A stretch of 64,000 nucleotides of DNA from Mesorhizobium australicum WSM2073 (GCF_000230995.2 NC_019973.1:3858001-3922000); one strand, 5' to 3'. Shown: positions 1-9,426, counted from the first letter of the stretch. Notes: generated by a model from the letters alone, not told the origin. Program-made: numbers and translations.

Positions 1-768
1 GATGATCTCGGCGACATCGCTGCGGCCGACCACCTTGCCGGGCGTGGTGGCGATGTTCCTGCCGATCTCGAAGGGTGAATAGTCAGCCTGACGCAGTTTG
101 AGGTCGCCTTTGCCGGCGGCGATGTCCTCAGCCAGCATCTTCATGCCGCGCACCAGGTTTTCGCCGTTGGAGGCGACGGTTTCGCGAAACAGTTCGGGAT
201 TGGTCAGGATGAAATTGGACGGCGAGATGGCGTTGGATACTTGCTTGACGTAGAAGCTCGCCTTGTGGCGGGTATGCTCGTCCAGGCCTTCGGCATGGTC
301 GACCAGTTCGGACGCCCAGCGCGAGGTGACCAGATAGGCCTGTTTCAAGAAGTCGAAGAAGGCGTTGCGGCCCCATTCCGGGTCCTGGAACCGCTTGTCG
401 CCGCGCTCCGGCTTGACGGCATCGTCGGCGCCTTCGGCATTGGGGCTGACGCGCTGGATGGCGTTCGCCCAAACCGTCATGTAGCCAGCGAACAGCCGCG
501 TCTGCGCTTCGAGCGCCCGCTGCGGATCGGCGAGCCAGTATTCGCTGAGCTTGGAGAAGGTCTTGACCATGTCGACGACCGGCTCGGCGACCTGGTCGCG
601 CACCTCACCTTTTTCGCGCGGTTCGGCCCATGCGGAAGCCGCCTTGCCAGCCTGCTCGATCATCCGCGCCATGTTCAGCGCGAAGCGTTCCGGGTCCTTC
701 ACCAGATATTGCTCGACCGTCGAAGGTCCGCCATCTTCCGCTTTGCCCGAATCGGGTGTTTTGGACAT
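1..768 (-). CDS. phaC: Class I poly(3-hydroxyalkanoate) synthase, N-terminal part (partial)
   Basis: Polymerises hydroxyacyl-CoA into polyhydroxyalkanoate storage granules. The 256 visible codons stay open to the window edge, so the catalytic alpha/beta-hydrolase domain with the lipase-like Cys box lies outside. Recognised from the conserved N-terminal domain: a W(A/S)xxLV stretch, the segment HKASFYVKQVSNAISPSNF (about residues 165-183), then NPE and the NGENLVRGMKMLAEDI helix. The ATG at 768 is preceded by GGAGGA about 10 bases upstream, which fixes the start. It is transcribed divergently from the lipoprotein/aminotransferase block. Confidence 0.93.
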   Translation of the reverse strand, partial: MSKTPDSGKAEDGGPSTVEQYLVKDPERFALNMARMIEQAGKAASAWAEPREKGEVRDQVAEPVVDMVKTFSKLSEYWLADPQRALEAQTRLFAGYMTVWANAIQRVSPNAEGADDAVKPERGDKRFQDPEWGRNAFFDFLKQAYLVTSRWASELVDHAEGLDEHTRHKASFYVKQVSNAISPSNFILTNPELFRETVASNGENLVRGMKMLAEDIAAGKGDLKLRQADYSPFEIGRNIATTPGKVVGRSDVAEII

Positions 769-866
769 GGTTCGCGGGGTTCCTCCGGAAGCGTTTTCTT
801 GACATATTAACATGGGACATCCGACAGGGTCCAATCTCGCTCTACCCCGGCTGCCAAGGAAACAAT

Positions 867-1259
867 ATGACGATTAAGTTTGGCGAGACTGTTTTTTTCG
901 GTGCCGGCCACTTTTGCCGCATCAGCGCGGCCCTCATGCTCCTGGCCGTTGCCGGATGCTCGAGCACGAATACCAGCGGTCCGGTGCCGATGGCCACCGA
1001 CGCGGGCCCGAAGGACACCGGCACCTTTCCGAACCTCAACATCCCGCCGCAGGTGGCGGCGAAACAATTCACCGAGGCCGAGAAGAAAGCCAAGCTCGCC
1101 CAGTTGAAGGCCGACGAGAACGGGCAGGGCGCCAAGGGCGGCGGCGCGGCCGTCACCAACCAGGCGGCGCTGACCGATCTCGCCAAGAAACATGGTCCGC
1201 AGACCCTGAAGCAGATCGAAGGCAAATGCGACCCCGCCCTCGACCCTACCTGCAAATGA
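867..1259 (+). CDS. Small secreted lipoprotein of unknown function
   Basis: 130-residue protein. A short N-terminal hydrophobic stretch ends in a lipobox (LLAVAGC, Cys about residue 31), so it is probably exported, lipidated and anchored in the envelope. The mature part is polar and alanine/lysine rich, with a K/E-rich helix around residues 70-90 and two Cys near the C-terminus (GKCDPALDPTCK) that could form a disulfide. ATG at 867 follows AAGGAA. In-frame codons extend upstream to about 630, but that stretch lies antisense to phaC and lacks a plausible signal. No functional family is recognised. Confidence 0.75.
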   Translation: MTIKFGETVFFGAGHFCRISAALMLLAVAGCSSTNTSGPVPMATDAGPKDTGTFPNLNIPPQVAAKQFTEAEKKAKLAQLKADENGQGAKGGGAAVTNQAALTDLAKKHGPQTLKQIEGKCDPALDPTCK

Positions 1260-1303
1260 GTATATAGCGCGCGCCCAACGCTCCCTTGCTGTCTGGAACT
1301 GCC

Positions 1304-2521
1304 ATGGAAGAATTTCACAAGGTCCGCCGGCTTCCGCCTTACGTGTTCGAGCAGGTCAACCGGCTCAAGGCGAGCGCCCGTTCGCGGGGCGCCGACATCG
1401 TCGACCTCGGCATGGGCAACCCGGACCTGCCGACGCCCAAGGCCATCGTCGACAAATTGTGCGAGGTCGTGCGCGATCCGCGCACGCACCGCTATTCCTC
1501 GTCGCGCGGGATTCCCGGTTTGCGCCGCGCCCAGGCAAACTACTATGCCCGCCGCTTCGGCGTGAAGCTCAACCCCGACACCCAGGTGGTGGCCACGCTC
1601 GGTTCGAAGGAAGGCTTCGCTAACATGGCGCAGGCGATCACCGCGCCCGGCGACGTGATTCTGTGCCCCAACCCGACCTATCCGATCCATGCCTTCGGCT
1701 TCATCATGTCGGGCGGGGTCATCCGCTCGCTGCAAGTCGAGCCCGATGACGGCTTCATTCCGGCGCTCGAGCGCGGCGTCCGCCATTCGATCCCGAAGCC
1801 GCTAGCGCTGATCCTCAACTATCCATCGAACCCGACGGCACTGGTCGCCTCGCTCGATTTCTACAAGGACGTGGTGGCCTTCGCCAAGAAGAACGACATC
1901 ATCATCCTGTCCGACCTCGCCTATTCGGAAATCTACTTCGACGGCAATCCGCCGCCTTCCGTGCTGCAGGTGCCGGGCGCCATCGACGTCTGCGTCGAGT
2001 TCACCTCGATGTCGAAGACCTTCTCCATGCCCGGCTGGCGCATGGGCTTCGCCGTCGGAAACGAACGGCTGATCTCGGCGCTGACCCGGGTCAAATCCTA
2101 TCTCGACTACGGTGCCTTCACGCCGATCCAGGTGGCGGCGGCGCACGCGCTCAATGGCGACGGCGCCGATATCGCCGAGGTGCGCGACATCTATCACAAA
2201 CGCCGCGACGTGATGGTCGATGCGTTCGGCCGCGCGGGATGGACCATTCCGGCCCCCGCGGCCTCGATGTTTGCCTGGGCGCCGATCCCTGAGCCGTTCC
2301 GTCATCTGGGCTCGCTCGAATTCTCCAAGCTGCTCATCGAGCACGCCGATGTGGCGGTGGCGCCCGGTGTCGGCTTCGGCGAACATGGCGACGATTTCGT
2401 GCGCGTAGCACTGGTCGAGAACGAACACCGGATTCGCCAGGCGGCACGCAACATCAAGCGCTTCCTGTCGGCCAGCGCCAAGCAGCCCAACAATGTGGTG
2501 CCGCTGTCCGCCCACCGGTAA
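1304..2521 (+). CDS. alaC: PLP-dependent aminotransferase, AlaC-like (class I/II)
   Basis: 405-residue fold-type I aminotransferase resembling the glutamate-pyruvate aminotransferase AlaC. Visible hallmarks are RLPPYVF at the N-terminus, MGNPDLPTP, GSKEGFA, NYPSNPT (the Asn contacting PLP), DLAYSEI (Asp to the pyridine N) and SMSKTFSMPGWRMGF, which holds the Schiff-base Lys. A C-terminal Arg-containing segment (VRVALVENEHRIRQA) closes the fold. ATG 1304 (MEEFHK) matches family starts better than TTG 1286. It sits 37 bases upstream of hom and probably shares its transcript. The true substrate (alanine or aspartate family) cannot be told from sequence. Confidence 0.85.
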   Translation: MEEFHKVRRLPPYVFEQVNRLKASARSRGADIVDLGMGNPDLPTPKAIVDKLCEVVRDPRTHRYSSSRGIPGLRRAQANYYARRFGVKLNPDTQVVATLGSKEGFANMAQAITAPGDVILCPNPTYPIHAFGFIMSGGVIRSLQVEPDDGFIPALERGVRHSIPKPLALILNYPSNPTALVASLDFYKDVVAFAKKNDIIILSDLAYSEIYFDGNPPPSVLQVPGAIDVCVEFTSMSKTFSMPGWRMGFAVGNERLISALTRVKSYLDYGAFTPIQVAAAHALNGDGADIAEVRDIYHKRRDVMVDAFGRAGWTIPAPAASMFAWAPIPEPFRHLGSLEFSKLLIEHADVAVAPGVGFGEHGDDFVRVALVENEHRIRQAARNIKRFLSASAKQPNNVVPLSAHR

Positions 2522-2558
2522 ATACAAATTCGATCTTATTTGAGGGGCGTCGCCTTCC

Positions 2559-3872
2559 ATGGCTGAAGCACTGCGTGTTGGAATTGCTGGACTTGGCACG
2601 GTCGGTGCATCGGTGGCGCGCGTGTTGCGCGACAAGGCGGCGGAACTGACCCGCCAATGCGGGCGCGACATCATCGTGTCGGCGATTTCCGCACGCGACC
2701 GGAAACGCGAGCGTGGCATCGATCTGAGCTCCGCGAATTGGTTCGACGATCCGGTCAAGATGGCGCAGACCGCCGAGATCGACGTGTTCGTCGAGCTGAT
2801 CGGCGGCGATGAGGGGTCGGCGCGCGCCTCTGTGAAGGCCGCGCTCGAAGCCGGCCGCCATGTCGTCACCGCCAACAAGGCGCTGCTTGCCAAGCATGGC
2901 GTGGCGCTTGCCGAAATCGCTGAAAAGAAGGGCGTGCTGCTCAATTACGAGGCCGCGGTGGCAGGCGGCATCCCGGTCATCAAGACGATGCGCGAGGCGA
3001 TGGCCGGCAATTCCGTCACTCGTGTCTTCGGCATCCTCAACGGCACCTGCAACTATATCCTGACCCGCATGGAGGCCGAGGGCGTCTCCTTCGACGTCGT
3101 GCTGAAGGACGCGCAGCGGCTGGGTTATGCCGAAGCCGACCCGACCTTCGACATCGAGGGCCATGACACCGCGCACAAGCTGTCGATCCTGACCAGCCTT
3201 GCCTTCGGCACCAAAATCGCCGCCAACGACATCTACATGGAAGGCATTTCTAACATTACCCAGGCCGACATCCGTGCCGCCGGCGATCTCGGCTACCGGA
3301 TCAAGCTGCTCGGTGTCGCCCAGCGCACCGAAAGCGGCATCGAGCAGCGTGTGCACCCAACCATGGTGCCGACTGCTTCGGTCATCGCGCAGGTGCATGG
3401 TGTCACCAACGCGGTGGCGATCGAGACCGATATCCTGGGCGAGTTGCTGCTCTCGGGCCCCGGCGCCGGCGGCAATGCCACCGCCTCGGCGGTCATCGGC
3501 GACATCGCCGACATCGCCAAGAGCCGGCCCGGCTTCCAGCATGGTCCCGTCTTCGGCCGGCCGGCGAAGGAGCTGAGACCGTATAAGAAGGCGCAGATGC
3601 GCAGCCATGCCGGCGGCTACTTCATCCGGCTGACCGTGCACGACCGCATCGGCGTGTTCGCGGCGATCGCCAAGCGCATGGCCGACAACGATATTTCGCT
3701 GGAATCGATCGTCCAGCATGCGGTCAGCGGCGAGGCGGCGGCGCAGAAGACGGTGATCCTCGTCACCCACGAGACTACCGAGGCCGCCGTGCGCAAGGCT
3801 GTCGACGGCATTACCAAGGACGGCCATCTGACCGACAAGCCACAGGTCATCCGCATCGAGCGGGCAGGGTAG
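2559..3872 (+). CDS. hom: Homoserine dehydrogenase
   Basis: Reduces aspartate semialdehyde to homoserine on the branch to threonine and methionine; cytosolic. 437 residues, normal for the bacterial monofunctional enzyme. An N-terminal Rossmann domain carries GLGTVG (about residues 11-16). TANKALLAKHG and the homoserine-binding segment NGTCNYILT follow, then YAEADPTFDIEGHD. A C-terminal ACT domain (about residues 350-430, with RLTVHDRIGVFAAIA) is the usual site of threonine feedback. The ATG follows a TGAGGGG ribosome binding site. It lies just after the aminotransferase gene and in the same direction as glpX and recJ. Confidence 0.96.
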   Translation: MAEALRVGIAGLGTVGASVARVLRDKAAELTRQCGRDIIVSAISARDRKRERGIDLSSANWFDDPVKMAQTAEIDVFVELIGGDEGSARASVKAALEAGRHVVTANKALLAKHGVALAEIAEKKGVLLNYEAAVAGGIPVIKTMREAMAGNSVTRVFGILNGTCNYILTRMEAEGVSFDVVLKDAQRLGYAEADPTFDIEGHDTAHKLSILTSLAFGTKIAANDIYMEGISNITQADIRAAGDLGYRIKLLGVAQRTESGIEQRVHPTMVPTASVIAQVHGVTNAVAIETDILGELLLSGPGAGGNATASAVIGDIADIAKSRPGFQHGPVFGRPAKELRPYKKAQMRSHAGGYFIRLTVHDRIGVFAAIAKRMADNDISLESIVQHAVSGEAAAQKTVILVTHETTEAAVRKAVDGITKDGHLTDKPQVIRIERAG

Positions 3873-4000
3873 CAGGCAGCCTCGTTGCCGTGGGCATAAC
3901 CACCGGCGGTGTATCTCGGTTCGGTGAGGACGTCCCGCTGCCGCCGGAACGAATTGGCGTCGGTACCGTTCTCTTGGTCAGCAACCAAGGGAGCCGCTTC

Positions 4001-4357
4001 ATGGCCGATACCAACAAATCCGACGCCCCTGACATCGGCGACATCCAGAAGACGCTGGAAAAGCAGATCGCCGACCTGCGCAAGGAGATCACCAAGATCA
4101 ACAAGAGCATTTCGCAGCGCAGCGCGGAAATGCTCGATGATGCCAGTGAGCAAGCATCGGATTTCTACGATACTGCCGCTTCCCGCGCCTCGCGGACAGC
4201 GCAGCAGTTGCGCAGCCAGGCCCAGTCCGTTTCGGAAGTCGCGCGTGAAAATCCGGGCACGACGACCGCCGTGGTTGGCGTGATCGGCCTGCTCGGGTTT
4301 CTGGCCGGGATTGCCGTCGGCCAGTCGATGAACGACACCTCGCGCCGCTGGTATTGA
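4001..4357 (+). CDS. DUF883/ElaB-YqjD-like membrane-anchored helical protein
   Basis: 118 residues. A long charged helical region (residues about 10-85; K/E/S/Q-rich with QRSAEMLDDASEQ) is followed by ENPGTTTAVVGVIGLLGFLAG, the typical single C-terminal membrane anchor of ElaB/YqjD/DUF883 proteins. Enterobacterial relatives bind ribosomes at the inner membrane in stationary phase; whether this one does is inference. ATG 4001 follows CAAGGGAG. An in-frame extension to 3890 exists but has no signal. A perfect hairpin at 4371-4389 follows the stop. Confidence 0.75.
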   Translation: MADTNKSDAPDIGDIQKTLEKQIADLRKEITKINKSISQRSAEMLDDASEQASDFYDTAASRASRTAQQLRSQAQSVSEVARENPGTTTAVVGVIGLLGFLAGIAVGQSMNDTSRRWY

Positions 4358-4370
4358 CCGCGCCGATATT

Positions 4371-4389
4371 GAGCCGGCAATGCCGGCTC
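4371..4389 (+). terminator. Hairpin after the DUF883-like gene
   Basis: Perfect inverted repeat (GAGCCGGCA / TGCCGGCTC, one-base centre) followed by ATTTCTCCGTTT. It lies 14 bases after the stop of the 4001-4357 gene. The T-tract is broken, so it may be a terminator or an mRNA-stabilising hairpin. Confidence 0.45.
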
Positions 4390-4426
4390 ATTTCTCCGTT
4401 TCAGCAAGTCATTTAAGGAGGGCATT

Positions 4427-4594
4427 GTGGCTTCGTCCGTGTTAATCGGCATCCTGATTACATTTCTGGTCATCATTCTCGTTCTCTACCTGGTGCAGCG
4501 GCTGCCGCTCGACGCCAGGATGAGGCAGATCGTCCAAGTCATCGTCATCATCATCGGCATTATTTCGCTGCTCAAATACCTCGCGGTTTTCTAG
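4427..4594 (+). CDS. Small two-helix membrane protein (Thivi_2564-like)
   Basis: 55-residue hydrophobic protein beginning at GTG 4427 behind a near-perfect AAGGAGG (4415-4421). Two transmembrane helices (about residues 5-23 and 34-53) flank a short polar turn LPLDARMRQI. The pattern of a hydrophobic helix, a PxDxxxRxI turn and a second helix resembles the small Thivi_2564 family of membrane proteins; function unknown. A strong 10-bp stem-loop at 4624-4654 follows the stop, so the gene looks transcribed and terminated as a unit. Confidence 0.7.
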   Translation: MASSVLIGILITFLVIILVLYLVQRLPLDARMRQIVQVIVIIIGIISLLKYLAVF

Positions 4595-4623
4595 GACCAC
4601 GAAGACGGCAATTTCTGTTTCGT

Positions 4624-4654
4624 GCCGGCCCGGTTGATCCCAAGCCGGGCCGGC
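4624..4654 (+). terminator. Rho-independent terminator after the small membrane protein
   Basis: Perfect 10-bp GC-rich stem (GCCGGCCCGG / CCGGGCCGGC), 11-base loop, followed by ATTGTTTTC. It separates the 4427-4594 gene from glpX. Confidence 0.7.
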
Positions 4655-4795
4655 ATTGTTTTCAAAAATTCGGTTCAATCGATTGATATTGCTATCCTTT
4701 CGATAAACCATCCGGCAGGTCTTGCCGTTGTCATGGTCGTTTGACAAAACAAGCACGCCTCTGGCGGGAGGCGGCATCAAACGAGGATTTGCCGA

Positions 4796-5779
4796 ATGAA
4801 TGTGGCCCAGAACATCGTCGCCGGCCTTGACCGGATACTCACCATGGAACTGGTGCGCGTCACCGAACGGGCCGCGGTCGCGGCCGCCAGGCTGCGCGGC
4901 CGCGGCGACGAAAAGGCTGCCGACCAGGTCGCCGTCGATGCCATGCGTGAGGAGCTCAACCGCCTCGCGATCAAGGGCACGGTGGTGATCGGCGAGGGCG
5001 AGCGGGACGAGGCGCCGATGCTCTATATCGGCGAGGAGGTCGGGACCGGCAAAGGGCCCGCGGTCGATATCGCGCTTGATCCGCTCGAAGGCACGACGAT
5101 CTGCGCCAAGAACCTGCCGAACGCGCTCGCCGTGATCGCGATCGCCGAGAAGGGCAGCCTGCTGTTCGCGCCCGACGTCTACATGGACAAGATCGCGGTC
5201 GGTCCCGGTTACGCCGACGGGGTCATCGATATCGACGCCTCGCCGGCCGAAAACGTCGCCAGCCTTGCGCGAGCGAAGGGCGTTGCTGTGTCCGACATCA
5301 CGGCCTGCATCCTCGACCGTCCGCGCCACGCCAAGCTGATCGATGCCGTGCGCGCCACGGGCGCCGCGATCCGGCTGATCGGCGACGGCGACGTCGCCGG
5401 CGTCATCCACACCACGGACGCGGAAGAAACCGGCATCGATATCTATCTCGGCACCGGCGGCGCGCCGGAAGGCGTGCTGGCCGCGGCGGCGTTGCGCTGT
5501 ACCGGCGGCCAGATGCAAGGCAGGCTGATCCTCGATACGCCGGAAAAGGTCGCACGTGCCGCAAAGATGGGCATTTCCAATCCGAAGCGGATCTATCAAG
5601 CGGAAGACATGGCGCGCGGCGACGTGCTGTTCGCGGCCACCGGTGTCACCGATGGCAACATGCTGGCTGGCGTCAAGTTCGGCCGCACATACATCACCAC
5701 CCACACGATCGTGCTGCGATCGTCATCGCGGACCGTGCGCGAGATCAAGGCCAGGCACCAGGATATGGATAAGTTCTAG
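4796..5779 (+). CDS. glpX: Class II fructose-1,6-bisphosphatase
   Basis: Hydrolyses fructose 1,6-bisphosphate to fructose 6-phosphate in gluconeogenesis. 327 residues, normal for GlpX. Metal/phosphate-binding motifs are VVIGEGERDEAPMLYIGE (about residues 62-79) and DIALDPLEGTT (about residues 90-100). ETGIDIYLGTGGAPEGVLAA and the late VTDGNMLAGV segment complete the fold. The start ATG follows ACGAGGA. The aminotransferase–hom–glpX–recJ order is, from general knowledge, common in rhizobia. Confidence 0.95.
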   Translation: MNVAQNIVAGLDRILTMELVRVTERAAVAAARLRGRGDEKAADQVAVDAMREELNRLAIKGTVVIGEGERDEAPMLYIGEEVGTGKGPAVDIALDPLEGTTICAKNLPNALAVIAIAEKGSLLFAPDVYMDKIAVGPGYADGVIDIDASPAENVASLARAKGVAVSDITACILDRPRHAKLIDAVRATGAAIRLIGDGDVAGVIHTTDAEETGIDIYLGTGGAPEGVLAAAALRCTGGQMQGRLILDTPEKVARAAKMGISNPKRIYQAEDMARGDVLFAATGVTDGNMLAGVKFGRTYITTHTIVLRSSSRTVREIKARHQDMDKF

Positions 5780-5998
5780 ACCCGCTTGCGAAGCCGGGCC
5801 GCAGTTGTTAGCCATCTGGCTGCCTCCGATGGCGGCAAGGGTTTAACGATGACACCGCCCGATCGGCATGCGGCCTCTGATGTCTCGGGCGGCCAGCGAA
5901 CGGTGGGTGCACGGCTGAAAGGCGGAAAGCGTAGTTTTTCTTGAAGTCTCCCGCGGCCTTTGGCTTATCCTGCCGCCAACCATGAGTTGGCAAAGCGC

Positions 5999-7780
5999 AT
6001 GATGGGCGAAAGGCGCCTCTTCCTCGATGTCAGGCAGTCGGCAACCGGTCTCTCCTGGGAGCACCGGCTGACCGAACGGCAGGACATGATCGCGCTCGCC
6101 ATCGCACAGGGTCATGGCGTGCCCGACATCGTCGCGCGCGTTCTTGCCGGACGCGGCGTGGCCGCCGATGAGACCGAGCGGTTTCTGGACCCGACGATCC
6201 GCGACCTGTTGCCGAACCCGGCCTCGCTGACCGATATGGACAAGGCCGCTATCCGCATCGCCGCCGCCGTCATGGCGCGGGAGAAAATTGCGATCTTCGG
6301 CGATTACGACGTAGATGGCGCGGCCTCGTCGGCCTTGCTGAAGCGGTTTCTCACGCATTTCTCGGTGCCGTCCGAAATCTATATCCCGGATCGTATTTTC
6401 GAGGGCTACGGTCCCAATCCCGATGCCATGCGCGAACTGGTATCGCGCGGCGCGACGCTGATCGTCACAGTCGATTGCGGCACCAACAGCGCCGTTTCGA
6501 TCGACGCGGCCAATGCCGCCGGCGCCGATGTCGTGGTGCTCGACCACCACCAGGTCGGCGGCGTCTTGCCTGCGGCAATTGCCGTCGTCAATCCAAACCG
6601 CGACGACGACCTTTCCGGACAGGGCCATCTCTGTGCCGCCGGTGTCGTGTTCCTCGCCTTGGTACAGACCGCAAAGGTGCTGCGTGGCCTGAGCGATGTC
6701 ACGCCGCCCGACCTGCTTTCCCTGCTCGATCTCGTGGCGCTTGCCACCGTCTGCGACGTGGTGCCGCTCACGGGCGTCAATCGCGCCTTCGTCGTCAAGG
6801 GTTTGCAAGTGGCGCGGCAGCAGAAGAATGAAGGAATGGCCGCGCTGGCACGAGTGTCGCGCGTTGGCGAGCCGATCAGCACCTTCCATCTCGCCTATCT
6901 GATCGGTCCGCGCATCAATGCGGGCGGGCGAATTGGCGATGCGGCACTCGGTAGTCGGCTGCTTGCAACGGACGATCCCGTCGAGGCGCAGACCATCGCC
7001 GAGACGCTAGACCGGCTGAACCAGGAGCGGCAGCTGATGGAGCAGGAGATGCTCGCCGCCGCGCGCGCCGAAGCCGATGCCGAGCTCGCGGGCGGCAGCG
7101 GGCCGGCGATCGTCGTCACCGCCAGCAACAGCTGGCACCCCGGCATCGTAGGCCTGCTTGCCTCACGACTGAAGGATCACGCACGGCGGCCGGCCTTTGC
7201 TATCGCCTTCAACGCCAACGGCACCGGCACGGGCTCGGGCCGTTCGGTGTCGGGTTTCGACCTTGGCCGGCTGGTGCGCGAAGCCGCCAATGCCGGGCTC
7301 ATCGTCAAGGGCGGCGGCCATGGCATGGCTGCCGGCATCACCGTCGAGCGGGCAAGACTGGGTGAGCTCAGGGCCTTCTTCGAGGAGCGGGCAGCCGCCG
7401 ACGTTTTCAGGTTGCAGGATGAGGAAAGTCTGGCGATAGACGGCGCGCTTGCCGCCGAAGGCGCGACGCTCGGCCTGCTCGATGCGTTGGAAAAGGCGGG
7501 GCCCTTCGGTGCCGGGCATGTCGCGCCTGTTTTCGTGCTGCCGCGCCATCGGCTGGCCGACATCAGGCCGGTCGGCACCAACCATATTCGCGCCGATTTA
7601 CAGTCGGAGAGCGGCGGCCGCATCCAGGCGATCGCCTTTCGCGCCGTCGATACGGTGCTTGGCGAGTTCCTTTCCAAGAACCGCGGCAAGACGGTGCATG
7701 TCGCCGGCTCGCTGTCGGGCAATTACTGGAACGGCAACCGTACGGTGCAGTTTCGCATCATCGACGCCGCGCGGGCGTAG
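5999..7780 (+). CDS. recJ: Single-stranded-DNA-specific exonuclease RecJ
   Basis: 5'-3' exonuclease on single-stranded DNA in recombination and mismatch repair. 593 residues. DHH-superfamily motifs are visible: IFGDYDVDGAASSALL (about residue 100), the TVDCGTNS motif, and VLDHHQVGG, which supplies the family name. The DHHA1 domain contains the SGRSVSGFDLG and GGGHGMAAG motifs, followed by a C-terminal OB-like domain (VHVAGSLSGNYW). Two adjacent ATGs (5999 and 6002) are the likeliest starts. Neither has a strong ribosome binding site, and an in-frame TTG lies at 5960. Confidence 0.93.
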   Translation: MMGERRLFLDVRQSATGLSWEHRLTERQDMIALAIAQGHGVPDIVARVLAGRGVAADETERFLDPTIRDLLPNPASLTDMDKAAIRIAAAVMAREKIAIFGDYDVDGAASSALLKRFLTHFSVPSEIYIPDRIFEGYGPNPDAMRELVSRGATLIVTVDCGTNSAVSIDAANAAGADVVVLDHHQVGGVLPAAIAVVNPNRDDDLSGQGHLCAAGVVFLALVQTAKVLRGLSDVTPPDLLSLLDLVALATVCDVVPLTGVNRAFVVKGLQVARQQKNEGMAALARVSRVGEPISTFHLAYLIGPRINAGGRIGDAALGSRLLATDDPVEAQTIAETLDRLNQERQLMEQEMLAAARAEADAELAGGSGPAIVVTASNSWHPGIVGLLASRLKDHARRPAFAIAFNANGTGTGSGRSVSGFDLGRLVREAANAGLIVKGGGHGMAAGITVERARLGELRAFFEERAAADVFRLQDEESLAIDGALAAEGATLGLLDALEKAGPFGAGHVAPVFVLPRHRLADIRPVGTNHIRADLQSESGGRIQAIAFRAVDTVLGEFLSKNRGKTVHVAGSLSGNYWNGNRTVQFRIIDAARA

Positions 7781-7803
7781 GGCGCGCCGGAAACCCGCGC
7801 AAT

Positions 7804-8361
7804 TCAGCCGGCCGGCGCATAACGCAGCAACGTCACGCCCTGGGGGAGACTTTGCGTGCCGAGCGGGGTCAGCGCCAGCGACAGGCCGGATTCAAAATAT
7901 GGCTTGCCGCCACCCAGCACCACGGGATGCATATAGAGCCGGTATTCGTCGATGAGGCCGGCTCGTGCCAGAGAGGCGGCAAGGTCGGCGCCGCCAAGGA
8001 TGACAAGGCCATCGGCCTGCGCCTTGAGAGATCGTACCGCATCCTCCGCATCGCCATCCACCAGCCGGGCATTGAGCCCGACTTGCCGAAGCGTGGTCGA
8101 GAAGACGATCTTCGGCGTTTCGCGCCATGCATGGGCAAAATCCCGCTCGACCTCGGTGGCGCCGGTTTCGCGTTCAGGGCTGTCCCAGAAGCGCATGGTT
8201 TCGTACATGCGCCGTCCGGCGAGCACGGCGGAAGCCTGCCTCATCATGTCGTTGAAGTGCTGGTGCAGTTCCGCCTCGGGCACTGGCAAGCCGATGTCCC
8301 CGTTCGATCGGGCGATATAGCCGTCCAACGACGTCAGCATGGAATAGACAATCCTGGCCAT
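7804..8361 (-). CDS. Dihydrofolate reductase/RibD C-terminal-fold family protein
   Basis: 185-residue protein of the DHFR/RibD_C superfamily, usually NAD(P)H-dependent reductases of unknown substrate. Evidence is the N-terminal MARIVYSMLTSLDGYIA, an internal AVLAGRRMYETM, and the nucleotide-binding segment LVILGGADLAASLARAGLIDE followed by HPVVLGGGKPYF. ATG 8361 is preferred; an upstream in-frame codon reaches 8433 but adds a low-complexity leader. It is downstream of and convergent with recJ, whose stop is 23 bases away. Confidence 0.8.
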   Translation of the reverse strand: MARIVYSMLTSLDGYIARSNGDIGLPVPEAELHQHFNDMMRQASAVLAGRRMYETMRFWDSPERETGATEVERDFAHAWRETPKIVFSTTLRQVGLNARLVDGDAEDAVRSLKAQADGLVILGGADLAASLARAGLIDEYRLYMHPVVLGGGKPYFESGLSLALTPLGTQSLPQGVTLLRYAPAG

Positions 8362-8451
8362 CGGCACCTCCGCCTCAAGCGACGCAGACACCATAACCAA
8401 TTGCGTTTGGCAATCAGTTTGCCCTGAGGCCAATACAACTTGAGGAACGGT

Positions 8452-9426
8452 CTAGGCGAGAACCGTCTGCAGCCGCGTCAGTTCGCCGATCTGCGCCATC
8501 GTCGCCTGGTAGCCGAGCTGGATCGCCTCGTCGGCCCGGTGAAATTCGGTGAGGCCGATATGGCTGAGCTTGGGCTGCAGCGACATGTCGGGCGGATCGC
8601 CGGCAAGTCTCGCCCGCGAAATACGGTCCTGGATGATGTTGAAGGCTTCGACCATCACGCCGGTGATGCCCAAACGCGTCTGGTGCGATTGGTGTTGGGC
8701 GTCGACCTGGCCGGGCCTTGGCGCATCCTTTTCGATAACCAGCTCGCCAGCGCTGTGCTTGATCACGGCGGCGCGGCCGAACAGGTCGTAGTGGAGGTTG
8801 ACCGCCACGACGAGCGGCTGCTCGTAGGCGCGGCAGACCGAAACGGGCACCGGGTTGACCAGCGCTCCGTCGACCAGCACGCGGCCGTTGCAATCGACAG
8901 GCTCGAACACGCCAGGCAGCGCGTAGGACGCGCGCATGGCGGTGATCAGCGATCCGCTCGACAGCCAGATCTCGTGGCCGGTGCGGATTTCCGACGCGAC
9001 GCAGACAAATGGCTTGGGCAGATCGTCGAAGCGGATGCCGGCCACGTGCTCGCGCAGGCGCGCGTCCAGCTTCATGCCGCCGAAGAGGCCGCTGCCGCGC
9101 AGGTTGAGATCGAGCAGGCCGAAGATACGTCGTCTGGTGAGGCTGCGGGCGAACTCTTCCAGCTCATCCAGTTTGCCGGCGAGATAACAGCCTCCGACCA
9201 GGGCGCCGATCGAGGTGCCGGCGATCATCGAGACTTCGATGCCGGCTTCATCGAGCGCGCGCAGCACGCCGATATGAGCCCAGCCTCTGGCGCAACCGCC
9301 GCCAAGCGCGAGCGAAATACCTGTTTTCTTGGGGGAGGTTGTTTCGGATGCGCCGCCTGCCGAGGACAGGCCGTTGGCCTCCCTGACATCTGGTCTGTTA
9401 CGCAATGACGCCCATTCGAGCATCAT
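8452..9426 (-). CDS. Patatin-like phospholipase (RssA family)
   Basis: 324-residue serine hydrolase of the patatin family. It has the oxyanion loop LALGGGCARGWAHIGVL (about residues 40-56), the nucleophile elbow GTSIGA (about residue 70) and the catalytic Asp in VDGALVNPVP (about residue 165), which together form the Ser-Asp dyad. No signal peptide is evident, so it probably acts on membrane lipids from the cytoplasmic side. Two adjacent Met codons start it. hisI lies 80 bases upstream on the same strand. Confidence 0.87.
   Translation of the reverse strand: MMLEWASLRNRPDVREANGLSSAGGASETTSPKKTGISLALGGGCARGWAHIGVLRALDEAGIEVSMIAGTSIGALVGGCYLAGKLDELEEFARSLTRRRIFGLLDLNLRGSGLFGGMKLDARLREHVAGIRFDDLPKPFVCVASEIRTGHEIWLSSGSLITAMRASYALPGVFEPVDCNGRVLVDGALVNPVPVSVCRAYEQPLVVAVNLHYDLFGRAAVIKHSAGELVIEKDAPRPGQVDAQHQSHQTRLGITGVMVEAFNIIQDRISRARLAGDPPDMSLQPKLSHIGLTEFHRADEAIQLGYQATMAQIGELTRLQTVLA

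Noticed and set aside
630-866. Upstream extension of the small lipoprotein
   Set aside because: It overlaps phaC antisense, and a start at 867 puts the lipobox in the correct place behind a ribosome binding site.
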